The notes: a model not told the origin generated them from the sequence alone. 55,756 nucleotides of DNA from Verrucomicrobiaceae bacterium E54 (GCA_022548915.1 JAKZES010000035.1:1-55756); one strand, 5' to 3'. Positions 28,611-37,808 are shown, counted from the first letter of the stretch. Translations and numbers: made by a program.

Positions 28611-31600
28611 ATGTCCCGAAGCCTCCGCCTCGCTGTCCTGGCGATCCTTTGGGCGGCCCCCAGCGCTCAGTCGCAGCTCACCGATCCCGTCTGGTCCCTC
28701 GGATCCGACGACGGTGCCGCCTCGCCGTTTCAGAACGAAAGCTACGATTCGAACGCCCCGCCCGGTTCCGCGTCGGCGAAGGACGACGACTACTATTTTG
28801 CGGGCACCTACGCCCCGCCGATCGGCACCGTCGCCAGCGACGAAGCCGTGTCCAACGTCGAGCGGGCGGTGACCGAGGGGGATCCGCGCGTGCGGTTCCA
28901 CTTTCCGCTGACCGCGGCCCAGCGCTCTTCCACGGCCCGGCTGTTCCTCACCATCGACCTCTACTCGGCCGGGATGTGGGTCGGCAACACCCTGCCCGGC
29001 TTCGGCAGCCACGACGTGGAGGTCCGCCTCAATGGTCAATCGCTCGGCACCTGGACCGCGCTGCGCTTCGGGACGGTCCTGCGCATTCCCTTCGATGCCG
29101 TGGATTTCCCGCTGACCGCCGAAGACAACATCCTCGAGGTCGAACGCACCGGCGGCTCGGCGGGCGGCTACATCCTCTTCGATTTCCTGCGGCTCGACGC
29201 CGATGCCGATGCGCTGGCCGATGGCGACGCCGACGGCATGCCGCGGTGGTATGAGGAAACCTACGGCCTCGACGACGGCGAGCCCGCCGACGCCGTCCTC
29301 GATCCCGATGGCGACGGGCTCAGCTCGCTCGCCGAATCGGCCCTGGGCACCAACCCCACCAACCCGGACACCGACCACGACGGGCTGCCCGACAACGAGT
29401 CCAGCGACCCGCTCGATCCCGACAGCGACGGCGACGGACTCCTCGACGGTGACGAAGTGACGACCCATCCCGCCGTGGCGGACAGCGACGGCGACGACTT
29501 CCCCGATGGCTACGAGGTGGCGGTGGGCACCGACCCCGGCTCGGATGCCTCGCAGCCGTTCGCCTTCGCCGGCAGCATCGGCCTGCAATTTCTCGCCGAG
29601 CGGCCCGGCTCGGTGGGCCTCGGTCCCTGGGAAATCGCCGGCGTCGTGCCGGCCCCGCACTGGAACCACTCCGACCGCCAGCCACTCTGGCCGCCGAACG
29701 CGACGGCGCTCACCGGCTCCGCCAGCGGCCTGGTCGACGGCACCGGCTCCGCCACCCCGGTCACGGCCGGTTGGTCCTTTGGCTATGCGACCGTCGGCCG
29801 CCACTCACAAGCCGGAGACCCCCGCATCCTCAACGGCAGCCTGGGAACGGATCAACCCTTCGGCCCCGACGTGCCGGTCGAAGTCACGCTCTCCGGCATT
29901 CCCTTCTCCAGCTACGACCTCATCGCCTACGTCGGCGGTCCGAATCCCTACTACCGCGCCAGCGTGGCCCTGGCCGGTGATCCGACCAGCACCCGCTACC
30001 TGCTTTCCGGCGCGGCGCCCCCTTTCCTCGGGTGGAATGAAGCGACCGCCACCAGCACCGCGGAGGTCGAACTCTCCAACTTCGTCCGCTTCCGCGGTCT
30101 CAGCACCGCCGCGCAAACCATCGTCCTCCAACAACTCGACAACGACAGCGTCGGCCTGCACGGCATCCAGATCATCGACATGTCGTCCGACGCCGACAGC
30201 GACGGCATTCCCGATGCCGTGGAGATCGAAATGAACCTCGACCCGCAGGTTCCGGACGCCACCGCCGATCCGGACCAGGATGGGCTCGACAATGCCGCCG
30301 AAGTGGCCGCGGGCACCGATCCCCACGACGCGGACAGCGATGACGATGGTCTGCAGGATGGGGATGAAACCACGACCGATCCGCTCGATCCCGACAGCGA
30401 CGAGGATGGCCTGCGCGACGGCGACGAAGTCCATGGCGATCCCTTCCCCTCCCTGCCGACGCTTGCGGACAGCGACAGTGACGGCCGGAACGATGCCGCC
30501 GAACGCGCCGCGGGCACCGACCCGATGAATCCCGCCGACGTCGCCCCCGGCGTGCCGGAATGGACGGCGGCCACACGCACATGGCACTGGCAGGTCGATG
30601 ACCTGTCGCTGCGCTGGAACCACGGGCAGTCCCCGATGGCAGGCCGTCGCACCGAACTCGCCGAGCTGGTCACCGAGCTCGATGACGGCGGTTGGTCTTC
30701 GGCCGTTCGCATGGGCCTCTACTACCGCGACGGTGTGGTGACCTACCGCTTCCGCTGCATCGAGGACGTCTTCCACCAGGATGGCGAGCCGACCTGGGCC
30801 TTCTACCACACCGGCTCGACCCAGCCGGCGAATGACCTGAAACATGCCCTCGGCTTCAGTGGTTTCGGCGACGCCGACGACTCGCTGCCGCTGCGCTTCA
30901 CCTTCACCGCCAACCAGCCGGATCCGGGCGAGAACCTTTGGACCCTCACCTTTCAACTCCACCAGACGGCGGACCCCGGAAATCCGGTGCTGCTCGGCAC
31001 CCATACCTGGACCAACGCGGTCGCAGCCGATCCCCGGCTGCTCGACGGCAGCGCTCCCTGGACGGATGCCTCCGGCAACCCCGGCGTGCCCTCCATCGAG
31101 ACCGAACCCGGCGTCGATGCCGTCATCACCCGCAACCCGCTCGGACCCGCCGACGGAGACCACGACGGCATGCCCGACGACTGGGAAAACGCCCACCTGC
31201 TGGATCCCTCCGACCCGACCGATGCGACCCTCGACCCCGACATCGACGGCCTGAACAATCGCGACGAGTTCTTCGCCGGCACCGATCCCAACGACGACGA
31301 CAGCGACGATGACGGCGTGGACGATGGCGAGGAAATCCGTCAGGGCAGCTCGCCCACATCCGGTGACTCGATCCCCGCCTGGTTCCACTTCACCGGCACG
31401 CCCGACGACCTGGACGGCGACGGCCTCTCGGATGCGTGGACGATGTGGGCCGGCGGCACGCCGCGGGCCGCGCTGGCCGACGACGATGGCGACGGCATGA
31501 CCAACCTCGAGGAAAGCGAGGCCGGCACCGATCCGGACGACCCGAACTCACGCCTTGATCTCGCCGCCCTGCGCCACGGCAACGACATGGTGCTCGACTG

Positions 31601-33545
31601 GCCCGACATCCGCGGCAAGGCCCACGTCGTCGAGTTCTCCGAATCGCTCGGCGGCTGGAACCCCGCCACCGGACTCCCACCCGCGACTTCCTCCGGTGGC
31701 CGCCTTTCCGTGACCATCCCCGACGCCTTCGGCGAAAACCACGGCTTCTATCGTACTTCGGTCCTCCCGCTCGACGCCGATGGCGACGGGGTGGACGACT
31801 GGGTCGAACTCGAGTTTCTCGCCAGCTCGACCACCTCGGCGGATTCCTCCGGCCAAGCAACCGAACGCTCCGGTCAGCCTCACCTTTCCGGCGACGCCAG
31901 GGCGCTGCTCGAAAAGCTCACCACCGGCACCTACCCCGGCTCCACCCGGCCCGGCATCCCCTCGCCCACCCAGGCCGCCCGTTTCCTGATGCAGGCCAGC
32001 TTCGGCCCCACGCCGGAGTCCATCGATCGCGTGCGCGAAATCGGCTACGAGGCGTGGATCGACGAGCAGCTCGCCCTGCCGCCCTCGCGGCTGCGCCCCT
32101 ACGTTCAGGAGATCAAGCGCGATGCCGCCGATGGCCGGCTCGATCCGCTCTATGACTTCAACGAAGGCGGCGGCTACGTCACCGGCTACAACGTCACCAC
32201 CCCGTGGGCGCGCCACGCGATCGACGCGCCCGACCAGCTCCGCCAGCGGGTCGCCTTCGCGCTCTCGCAGATCCTCGTGGTCTCACGCCGCGATGCCCAG
32301 CTCGCCGAACGCGTCGAGGGTCTCGCGACCTACTACGACATGCTCATCGACCAGGCATTCGGCGACTACGGCGGGTTGCTCCACGACGTCTCCCTGCATC
32401 CCGTGATGGGCTGGTATCTCAGCCACGTCGGAAACCAGAAGGCCGACCCCAGCATCCCGCGCTTTCCGGACGAGAACTACGCGCGCGAGATCATGCAGCT
32501 CTTCAGCATCGGCCTGTGGGATCTGAACATGGACGGCACCCGCAAGACGGACGAATTCGGGCAGCCGATCGAAACCTACGGCAACGGCGAGATCACCGAG
32601 CTGGCCCGCGTCTTCACCGGCCTCTTCTTCGACGCCCCCTGGGGCTGGGGCAGCGGCGGCTGGGCCGACGATCACTACGTCAAGCCGATGGTGATGCATC
32701 CGGACTACCACGACTTCGAAAGCAAGACGCTGCTCGGCGGCATCGTGATTCCCGCCCGCGATCCCAGCGCCGAGAACGGCCTTCGCGACATCCGGGACGC
32801 CGTCGACTCGCTCGTCCGGCATCCGAACACCGCGCCCTTCATCTCGAAGAAGCTCATCCAGTTCCTCGTCACGGCCAACCCGTCTCCCGCCTATGTCGGG
32901 CGCGTGGCGGCGGTCTTTGCCGACGACGGCAGCGGTGCCCGCGGCAACCTCGGTGCGGTGGTCAAGGCCATCCTCCTCGATTCCGAGGCGCGCGCGGTCC
33001 CGACGGATCCCGCCTTCGGCAAGACCCGCGAACCGGTGATCCGGACGATGCACCTGGCCCGGCTGATGAAGCTGACCGAGGCCCACCCGGACTTCGTCTG
33101 GTGGAATCCCGAACGCACCCACTATGCCTACAGTTTCCAGGAGCCCCTGCTGTCGCCCAACGTCTTCAACTTCTTCACGCCGGAGTACCAGGCCCCGGGC
33201 GAGATCCGCAATGCCGGGCTCGTCAGCCCCGGCTTCCAGATCGTCGATTCCTACTCCGCCATCTCGTTCCCGAACCTGCTTTGGGAATACCTCAACGAAG
33301 GCTACGCTTCCGGGTGGTCGATCCGCTTCGATCCCGACCACCACGAACTGCTGAAGGTCGCCGGTGACCATGAAACGCTGGTCGACCGCGTCAATCTCCT
33401 GCTCTGCGCGGGCAACATGAGCGCCCGCACCCGCACCGCCATCCTCGACGCCTTCGCCGCCACTCCCGACCTCACCGCCAAGGACAAGGTTGTCGTCGCC
33501 CTCTGGACCACCATCAACTCACCCGAAGGAGCCACTCAGCGCTGA
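28611..33545 (+). CDS. Giant exported protein: calcium-binding (TSP3-like) repeats plus DUF1800
   Basis: This protein has 1644 residues, with a signal peptide at 1-21 and an N-terminal beta domain to about 190. Three blocks of D-x-D-x-D-G-L/M-x-D repeats (about 195-310, 523-645 and 845-985) match thrombospondin type 3/dockerin-like calcium sites and alternate with beta-rich modules. From about 1120 to the end lies a DUF1800 domain, starting A-A-R-F-L-M-Q-A-S-F-G-P-T and including N-Y-A-R-E-I-M-Q-L-F-S-I-G. DUF1800 proteins are exported and partner with DUF1501 proteins; their activity is unknown. The DUF1501 gene follows after 64 bases. Calcium probably stiffens the repeat stalk. Confidence 0.93.
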   Translation: MSRSLRLAVLAILWAAPSAQSQLTDPVWSLGSDDGAASPFQNESYDSNAPPGSASAKDDDYYFAGTYAPPIGTVASDEAVSNVERAVTEGDPRVRFHFPLTAAQRSSTARLFLTIDLYSAGMWVGNTLPGFGSHDVEVRLNGQSLGTWTALRFGTVLRIPFDAVDFPLTAEDNILEVERTGGSAGGYILFDFLRLDADADALADGDADGMPRWYEETYGLDDGEPADAVLDPDGDGLSSLAESALGTNPTNPDTDHDGLPDNESSDPLDPDSDGDGLLDGDEVTTHPAVADSDGDDFPDGYEVAVGTDPGSDASQPFAFAGSIGLQFLAERPGSVGLGPWEIAGVVPAPHWNHSDRQPLWPPNATALTGSASGLVDGTGSATPVTAGWSFGYATVGRHSQAGDPRILNGSLGTDQPFGPDVPVEVTLSGIPFSSYDLIAYVGGPNPYYRASVALAGDPTSTRYLLSGAAPPFLGWNEATATSTAEVELSNFVRFRGLSTAAQTIVLQQLDNDSVGLHGIQIIDMSSDADSDGIPDAVEIEMNLDPQVPDATADPDQDGLDNAAEVAAGTDPHDADSDDDGLQDGDETTTDPLDPDSDEDGLRDGDEVHGDPFPSLPTLADSDSDGRNDAAERAAGTDPMNPADVAPGVPEWTAATRTWHWQVDDLSLRWNHGQSPMAGRRTELAELVTELDDGGWSSAVRMGLYYRDGVVTYRFRCIEDVFHQDGEPTWAFYHTGSTQPANDLKHALGFSGFGDADDSLPLRFTFTANQPDPGENLWTLTFQLHQTADPGNPVLLGTHTWTNAVAADPRLLDGSAPWTDASGNPGVPSIETEPGVDAVITRNPLGPADGDHDGMPDDWENAHLLDPSDPTDATLDPDIDGLNNRDEFFAGTDPNDDDSDDDGVDDGEEIRQGSSPTSGDSIPAWFHFTGTPDDLDGDGLSDAWTMWAGGTPRAALADDDGDGMTNLEESEAGTDPDDPNSRLDLAALRHGNDMVLDWPDIRGKAHVVEFSESLGGWNPATGLPPATSSGGRLSVTIPDAFGENHGFYRTSVLPLDADGDGVDDWVELEFLASSTTSADSSGQATERSGQPHLSGDARALLEKLTTGTYPGSTRPGIPSPTQAARFLMQASFGPTPESIDRVREIGYEAWIDEQLALPPSRLRPYVQEIKRDAADGRLDPLYDFNEGGGYVTGYNVTTPWARHAIDAPDQLRQRVAFALSQILVVSRRDAQLAERVEGLATYYDMLIDQAFGDYGGLLHDVSLHPVMGWYLSHVGNQKADPSIPRFPDENYAREIMQLFSIGLWDLNMDGTRKTDEFGQPIETYGNGEITELARVFTGLFFDAPWGWGSGGWADDHYVKPMVMHPDYHDFESKTLLGGIVIPARDPSAENGLRDIRDAVDSLVRHPNTAPFISKKLIQFLVTANPSPAYVGRVAAVFADDGSGARGNLGAVVKAILLDSEARAVPTDPAFGKTREPVIRTMHLARLMKLTEAHPDFVWWNPERTHYAYSFQEPLLSPNVFNFFTPEYQAPGEIRNAGLVSPGFQIVDSYSAISFPNLLWEYLNEGYASGWSIRFDPDHHELLKVAGDHETLVDRVNLLLCAGNMSARTRTAILDAFAATPDLTAKDKVVVALWTTINSPEGATQR

Positions 33546-33609
33546 GGACCGCCGATCTCCGAATCGGCATCCAACATATCACCCATCCACCGCCCTCCAC
33601 TCTTCCATC

Positions 33610-35082
33610 ATGCGCTCCCGCCGCCAATTTCTCGGAGAAGCCAGCTGTGCCGCGATCGGCTCGACCTCGGTGCTCTCGACACTGCTCAACCTGACCATGG
33701 CCAATCACGCGGCCGCTGCCAATGGCGAGGCCGCGGGCACCCGCAAGGCCCTCGTCTGCCTCTATCTGGGCGGCGGTTGCGACACCTTCAACTTCCTCGT
33801 TCCGATGGACCAGCCGGGCGGCTACGACGACTACGTCGCGGCCCGCACCAACCTGGCGATCCCGCGCAACCAGCTCATCCCGCTCAACGCGACCGACTCC
33901 TTCGGCCGCAGCTACGGCATTCATCCCGCCTGCCCGCGCATCGCGGAAATGTTCAACGGCCTCGGCGGCGACCCCGCCGCAAAACGGCTCAGCCTGCTGA
34001 CCAACATCGGCACCCTGGTCGAGCCCATCCCCGACAAGCAGGCCTACCTGCAGCGGCTGGTCAGCCTGCCACAGGCCCTCTTTTCCCATCGCGACCAGAC
34101 CGAGCAGTGGCAGACCTCGGTGCCGCAGGGCATGCAGGTCCTCACCGGCTGGGCCGGGCGCTGTGCCGACGTGATCCACTCGGCGCTGAACACCGACCAG
34201 ACCGGCGGCTACTACATGCCGATGAATTTCTCGCTGTCCGGGAACTCGACCTTCCAGATCGGCGAGAGCGAGGGGCAGTTCGTCATCACCGACAGCGGCG
34301 CGCTCACCTTCACCGGCACCACCTCGAACCAACCGGCCCACCGGGCCAAGCAAGCGGCGATCAGCGCCACCGTCGACAGCCCGATCGAAGAGCACTACCA
34401 GAATCTCTTCCAGCGGACCCACGGCCGGATCACCGCCAACAGCATCGCCCGCGGCGAGGAGTTCCAGAACCACTTCGACAACCCGGGCACCATCGACGGC
34501 GTCGACGTCAATGCGGTCATCGAAGCCGCCGGATTCCCCGACAACCGCGTCGGCCGCAATCTCGCCGCCGCCGTCCGGACCATCGCCATCCGCGACAAGA
34601 TCAGCCTGCACCGCCAGACGATCTTCGTCGAATACGGTGGCTGGGACCACCACAACGAACTGCTGCAGACGCAGGCCGCCATGCTCACCATCCTCGACCA
34701 GGCGCTTTACGCCTTCCAGCAATGCCTCGAGCAACTCGGCCTGGCGGAGGACGTGATCACCTTCACTGCCTCGGACTTCGGCCGCACCCTGCGATCGAAC
34801 GGCCAGGGCACCGACCACGCGTGGGCCGCCAACCAGATGGTCCTCGGCGGTCCGGTCGGCGGCGGGCAGGTTCTCGGCCACTTCCCCTCGCTGGCGATCG
34901 ACGGCCCCGACGACATCGGCCGCGGCGGGCGCATCTTCCCCCGGCTCTCGGTCGACGAGTATTTCTGCGAACTCATGCGCTGGTTCGGCGTGAGCAACGG
35001 CGACATGGACACCGTGCTGCCGAACATCGCGAACTTCTACGACCCGACGAGTTCGACCAATCCCATCGGCTTCCTTGCCTGA
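33610..35082 (+). CDS. DUF1501 family exported protein (partner of DUF1800)
   Basis: This 490-residue protein begins M-R-S-R-R-Q-F-L-G-E-A, a Tat-like signal. ATG 33610 is chosen because the 40 codons upstream overlap the preceding gene and look non-coding. The DUF1501 domain shows L-V-C-L-Y-L-G-G-G-C-D-T-F-N, Y-G-I-H-P-A-C, a Y-G-G-W-D-H-H-N motif and F-T-A-S-D-F-G-R-T-L near the end, then D-H-A-W-A. It differs from the DUF1501 protein at 8987, which pairs with DUF1549/DUF1553. A role in export or assembly of the giant DUF1800 protein, or an enzymatic role beside it, is inferred from pairing only. Confidence 0.92.
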   Translation: MRSRRQFLGEASCAAIGSTSVLSTLLNLTMANHAAAANGEAAGTRKALVCLYLGGGCDTFNFLVPMDQPGGYDDYVAARTNLAIPRNQLIPLNATDSFGRSYGIHPACPRIAEMFNGLGGDPAAKRLSLLTNIGTLVEPIPDKQAYLQRLVSLPQALFSHRDQTEQWQTSVPQGMQVLTGWAGRCADVIHSALNTDQTGGYYMPMNFSLSGNSTFQIGESEGQFVITDSGALTFTGTTSNQPAHRAKQAAISATVDSPIEEHYQNLFQRTHGRITANSIARGEEFQNHFDNPGTIDGVDVNAVIEAAGFPDNRVGRNLAAAVRTIAIRDKISLHRQTIFVEYGGWDHHNELLQTQAAMLTILDQALYAFQQCLEQLGLAEDVITFTASDFGRTLRSNGQGTDHAWAANQMVLGGPVGGGQVLGHFPSLAIDGPDDIGRGGRIFPRLSVDEYFCELMRWFGVSNGDMDTVLPNIANFYDPTSSTNPIGFLA

Positions 35083-35086
35083 GGCC

Positions 35087-35602
35087 ATGCCCATGCGCCG
35101 CTTCCTTCCGGTCGTCGCCGTGCTGGTGGTCGTCGGAGTCTTTCTCCTGATCCGCCGTGACGGGTCCACCCCGGAACCGCCCGCTCAGCCGCCCGCCAGT
35201 GCGCTCCCCGCCCACGACGACGACGTCATGCCTCCGCTCCCCGGCGAGCGCCTGATGGGCAACACCCGCGATCCCTTCGCCGAGCCGATCGAGGACCTCC
35301 GCGCCCTCGACCGGGTGATCGTCGGCTACTTCTCCATCATCAAGGACCACGAAGGCTACTCCATCGGCGGCAACGAGGACCTTGCCGCCGCGCTGCGCGG
35401 CGAGAATGCCTACAAGCAGCGCTTCCTCCCGGACGACCACTACGCCTTCGGCGCCGACGGCCGCCTCATCGACCGCTGGGAAACCCCGATTTTCGTCCAC
35501 CCCATTGCCGCCCGAGACATCGAGCTCCGCTCCGCCGGACCGGACCGCGAGATGTTTACCAACGACGACATTGTCCTGAACAAGTCGTCCGTGGACCCTT
35601 GA
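35087..35602 (+). CDS. Small single-pass protein with pseudopilin-like C-terminus
   Basis: This protein of 171 residues starts M-P-M-R-R, then one hydrophobic helix (about 5-21), then a Pro-rich linker. The C-terminal part, I-E-L-R-S-A-G-P-D followed by N-D-D-I, recalls the calcium-binding end of type II secretion major pseudopilins, but there is no prepilin cleavage site. It begins 4 bases after the DUF1501 stop, so it likely belongs to the same transcript and may be a third component of that exported system. I do not recognise a named family. Confidence 0.75.
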   Translation: MPMRRFLPVVAVLVVVGVFLLIRRDGSTPEPPAQPPASALPAHDDDVMPPLPGERLMGNTRDPFAEPIEDLRALDRVIVGYFSIIKDHEGYSIGGNEDLAAALRGENAYKQRFLPDDHYAFGADGRLIDRWETPIFVHPIAARDIELRSAGPDREMFTNDDIVLNKSSVDP

Positions 35603-35632
35603 CGCACGAGCCATAAAGCAGTAAATATTGCT
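35599..35632 (+). promoter_or_regulatory. Promoter and operator of the second vapBC module
   Basis: TTGACG (35599-35604) overlaps the stop of the preceding gene. A 17-base spacer leads to TAAATA (35622-35627), which ends 7 bases before the GTG start at 35635. A 16-base near-palindrome AGCAGTAAATATTGCT (35617-35632) covers the -10. The spacing equals that of the other vapBC promoter at 22465-22498. Confidence 0.5.
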
Positions 35633-35634
35633 CC

Positions 35635-35856
35635 GTGAAGACGACGATCGATCTTCCGGAGGCCCTGCTTGAGAAGAGCAAGGTCGCAGCGGCAAGGCGC
35701 CGGACGACCCTCAAGAACCTGGTCATCGAAGGCCTGGAAACCGTGCTGGCGGCGGATGAGGCAATTGCCGACCCTACCGCCGCCCTCGAGCGCCTTCAGC
35801 ATGGCTATCGATTGGGAGGAAAGCCCCTGACTCGCGAAGAGGCACATGCCCGCTGA
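35635..35856 (+). CDS. vapB: Antitoxin (VapB-like)
   Basis: This 73-residue protein starts M-K-T-T-I-D-L-P-E-A-L-L-E-K-S, a ribbon-helix-helix type N-terminus, followed by R-R-T-T-L-K-N-L-V-I-E-G-L. The C-terminal third (Y-R-L-G-G-K-P-L-T-R-E-E) should bind the toxin. GTG at 35635 is the start, since no upstream in-frame ATG fits. Its stop overlaps the toxin start by 11 bases. It is not closely similar to the antitoxin at 22223. It probably represses its own promoter. Confidence 0.88.
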   Translation: MKTTIDLPEALLEKSKVAAARRRTTLKNLVIEGLETVLAADEAIADPTAALERLQHGYRLGGKPLTREEAHAR

Positions 35857-36256
35857 ACGGTTCATCGACACCAACATCCTGCTCTACGCCTACGATCTCG
35901 ACGCCGGCGAGAAACGGGAGACGGTCCTCCCCCTGATTCGGGCGGGCTGGGAAATGCCCGGCCTGAATGCGATCAGCGTCCAAGTGCTGCAGGAGTTCTA
36001 CGTGAACTTCGTGCGCGTCGGTCGTTCCCACCGGGAAGCCTTACAGATCATCCAGGACCTGACGAAATGGCCTGTGGTCGATAATTCCCTTGAGCGTCTC
36101 GGCCAGGGTCTGGCGCTCAAGGAACGTCATCAGGTCTCCCTCTGGGATGCCATGATCATCGTCGCCGCCCAAGCCAGCGGAGCCCGCGAACTGATCACCG
36201 AAGACCTGAATGCCGGACAGAACTACGACGGTGTCATCGTCGTCAATCCGTTCTAA
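35846..36256 (+). CDS. vapC: PIN-domain toxin (VapC-like)
   Basis: This 136-residue PIN-domain RNase has its acidic site visible: Asp8 (F-I-D-T-N-I-L-L-Y), Glu50 (V-L-Q-E-F-Y), Asp101 (S-L-W-D-A-M-I) and Glu119/Asp120 (L-I-T-E-D-L). It is the toxin of the pair with the preceding gene, coupled by an 11-base overlap. Codon use here is less GC-biased than in the DUF1501 gene upstream, in keeping with the mobile nature of such modules. The RNA target is unknown. Confidence 0.93.
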   Translation: MPAERFIDTNILLYAYDLDAGEKRETVLPLIRAGWEMPGLNAISVQVLQEFYVNFVRVGRSHREALQIIQDLTKWPVVDNSLERLGQGLALKERHQVSLWDAMIIVAAQASGARELITEDLNAGQNYDGVIVVNPF

Positions 36257-36370
36257 ACTCCGGGCACCTGACGAACCCCGCAACGTTCCCAAGCCACCCG
36301 AGAAACCAAATCTCCCCGGACGTTTCACCTCGGATCAACCGCAAGAGCCGATAGCGTTGTTTCCATTGAA

Positions 36371-36937
36371 ATGAAACTCAAACATTCATTGGCTGGCTCT
36401 CTGACCGCTATCCTGCTGGTAGGCCTTCTCCAAGGAGCAGAGATCCTCGACACTCGCGTGCCATGGTCCGGCAACCTCAGGGACTACACGATGGCGGAGC
36501 TTGTCGCGAGAATGACCGGCTGGGCGGACCTCGATCCGGATGGTGACTTCCGTTTTACGGAGAGGCTTCCCGACGATATCGGCAGCAAGAGGATCGATCT
36601 GATCCGGATTGCAGAAGATTCACGCCCCACCTATCGGGAGCTGCTGGTTTCTGCCTTCGATGAGATTCAAAAGACGGTCGAGATACGGCGCGGCAGGTCG
36701 GGTATCGAGGTTATTTACCTCTACACCAGGATCTACAACCTGCCTTATGCCACGAAGCAGGAACTTTCACGCAAGGGGAGGCTCAGCCTTCAGGGCATCC
36801 AGGCAGAACTCGATGAAAAGGGCTGGCAAATGTCCGAGTTCGCCGATGTGCGTTTCTTCCCGGAGACCTCGTCGATTCTGATTCGCGGCACCAAGGAGGA
36901 TGTGGAAAGCGCGTGGCGTTTCTTCGGACTCAACTGA
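36371..36937 (+). CDS. Exported hypothetical protein
   Basis: This 188-residue protein has a signal peptide ending L-L-Q-G-A-E. The mature part is mixed alpha/beta. Its last 30 residues (V-R-F-F-P-E-T-S-S-I-L-I-R-G-T-K-E-D-V) resemble the small beta-alpha-beta N-domains of secretins and TonB-like proteins, but the match is only by eye. Third-position GC is clearly lower than in most genes here. It stands alone, 114 bases after the toxin gene, and converges with the ankyrin gene across a hairpin cluster. Confidence 0.7.
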   Translation: MKLKHSLAGSLTAILLVGLLQGAEILDTRVPWSGNLRDYTMAELVARMTGWADLDPDGDFRFTERLPDDIGSKRIDLIRIAEDSRPTYRELLVSAFDEIQKTVEIRRGRSGIEVIYLYTRIYNLPYATKQELSRKGRLSLQGIQAELDEKGWQMSEFADVRFFPETSSILIRGTKEDVESAWRFFGLN

Positions 36938-36994
36938 TCCATCCGGCTGATCCGGTCCGAAGACCAAGCGGCCCGAAGGGTCGCCAGAACGCAG

Positions 36995-37095
36995 CCCAGG
37001 GCCATCGGCCCTGGGACTCACCGGCCCGAAGCCAGGCGGCCTGAAAGGCCGCATCCGGATGCTGAACGGAAATCCCAAGGGCTGCCAGCCCTTGG
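36995..37095. repeat. Cluster of three perfect hairpins in a convergent gap
   Basis: The 226-base gap 36938-37163 holds no gene. It holds three hairpins: arms CCCAGGGCC/GGCCCTGGG at 36995-37015, GCGGCC/GGCCGC at 37036-37052, and CCAAGGGCT/AGCCCTTGG at 37075-37095. They are separated by A-rich spacers that share the word CCGAAG or CTGAA. None has a proper T-tract. The set looks like a REP-type cluster and may also stop transcription from both sides. Confidence 0.75.
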
Positions 37096-37163
37096 CTTTG
37101 CTCTCATGACCCTTCAGGCCATCAGGGGGTGGATGCAAATGGGCCGGAAGCCTCCCCGCAAGC

Positions 37164-37808
37164 TCACTCCGACAGCATCTCGATTGCCTCGGCGTTCTCG
37201 AACTTCTTGGCGAGGTCGAGGGCGGTGACACCCTGCTTGGACTTGAGCGTGGGGTCGATCTTGGTCTTCAGCAGCAGGGCGATCAGCTCCTTGCTGCCGC
37301 CGGTCGCGGCTTCGTGGAGGGGCGTGCCTCCGAGTTTGCTGAGGGTGGTCGGATCGGCTCCGCCTTCTAGCAGGGCCTTCGTCGTCTCGAGCTGGTTCTT
37401 GGCCGCCGCGTGGTGCAGCGGCGTCCAGCCGGACTTGTCGAGCACGTCGGGCTTCGCCCCGGCCTTCATCAGCGCGACGATGATCTCCGGGCTGTTGCGG
37501 GTGACGGCGTGGTGCAGCGGCGTGCTGCCGGAGTTGTCGGCGCGGTTCGGATTGGCCCCGGCTTCGAGCAAAAGCACGGCAATGTCCTTCTTCTTTCGCA
37601 GGATCGCCAAGTCGAGCGGGGCGCGGGCCTTCGGATCCTCGGGGTTCAGGATCGCCGGATCGGCGGCGATGTGGCGCTGGACGTCCTCCACATCGCCCTT
37701 GGCGATGGCCACACCGATGTTGGGGGTCGTCGGCTCCTCGGCGGAGGCAATCAGGGAAGACAACAGCGAAACGGCGACGATGACGGTGGAAAGGCGATGA
37801 ATTCTCAT
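37164..37808 (-). CDS. Exported ankyrin-repeat protein
   Basis: This 214-residue protein has a signal peptide (M-R-I-H-R-L-S-T-V-I-V-A-V-S) followed by about five ankyrin repeats of 33 residues. Three copies have the consensus G-x-T-P-L-H-x-A (G-S-T-P-L-H-H-A, G-W-T-P-L-H-H-A, G-G-T-P-L-H-E-A). The first and last repeats are more divergent (A-P-L-D-L-A; T-A-L-D-L-A). Ankyrin stacks bind proteins; the partner is not indicated. ATG 37808 is set by the signal peptide. The gene is divergent from the Gfo/Idh/MocA gene at 37946 across 137 bases. Confidence 0.9.
   Translation of the reverse strand: MRIHRLSTVIVAVSLLSSLIASAEEPTTPNIGVAIAKGDVEDVQRHIAADPAILNPEDPKARAPLDLAILRKKKDIAVLLLEAGANPNRADNSGSTPLHHAVTRNSPEIIVALMKAGAKPDVLDKSGWTPLHHAAAKNQLETTKALLEGGADPTTLSKLGGTPLHEAATGGSKELIALLLKTKIDPTLKSKQGVTALDLAKKFENAEAIEMLSE

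Noticed and set aside
35087-35602. Type II secretion pseudopilin GspG
   Set aside because: Only the C-terminal D-D-I region is similar; the prepilin cleavage motif is missing and no other secretion genes are near.
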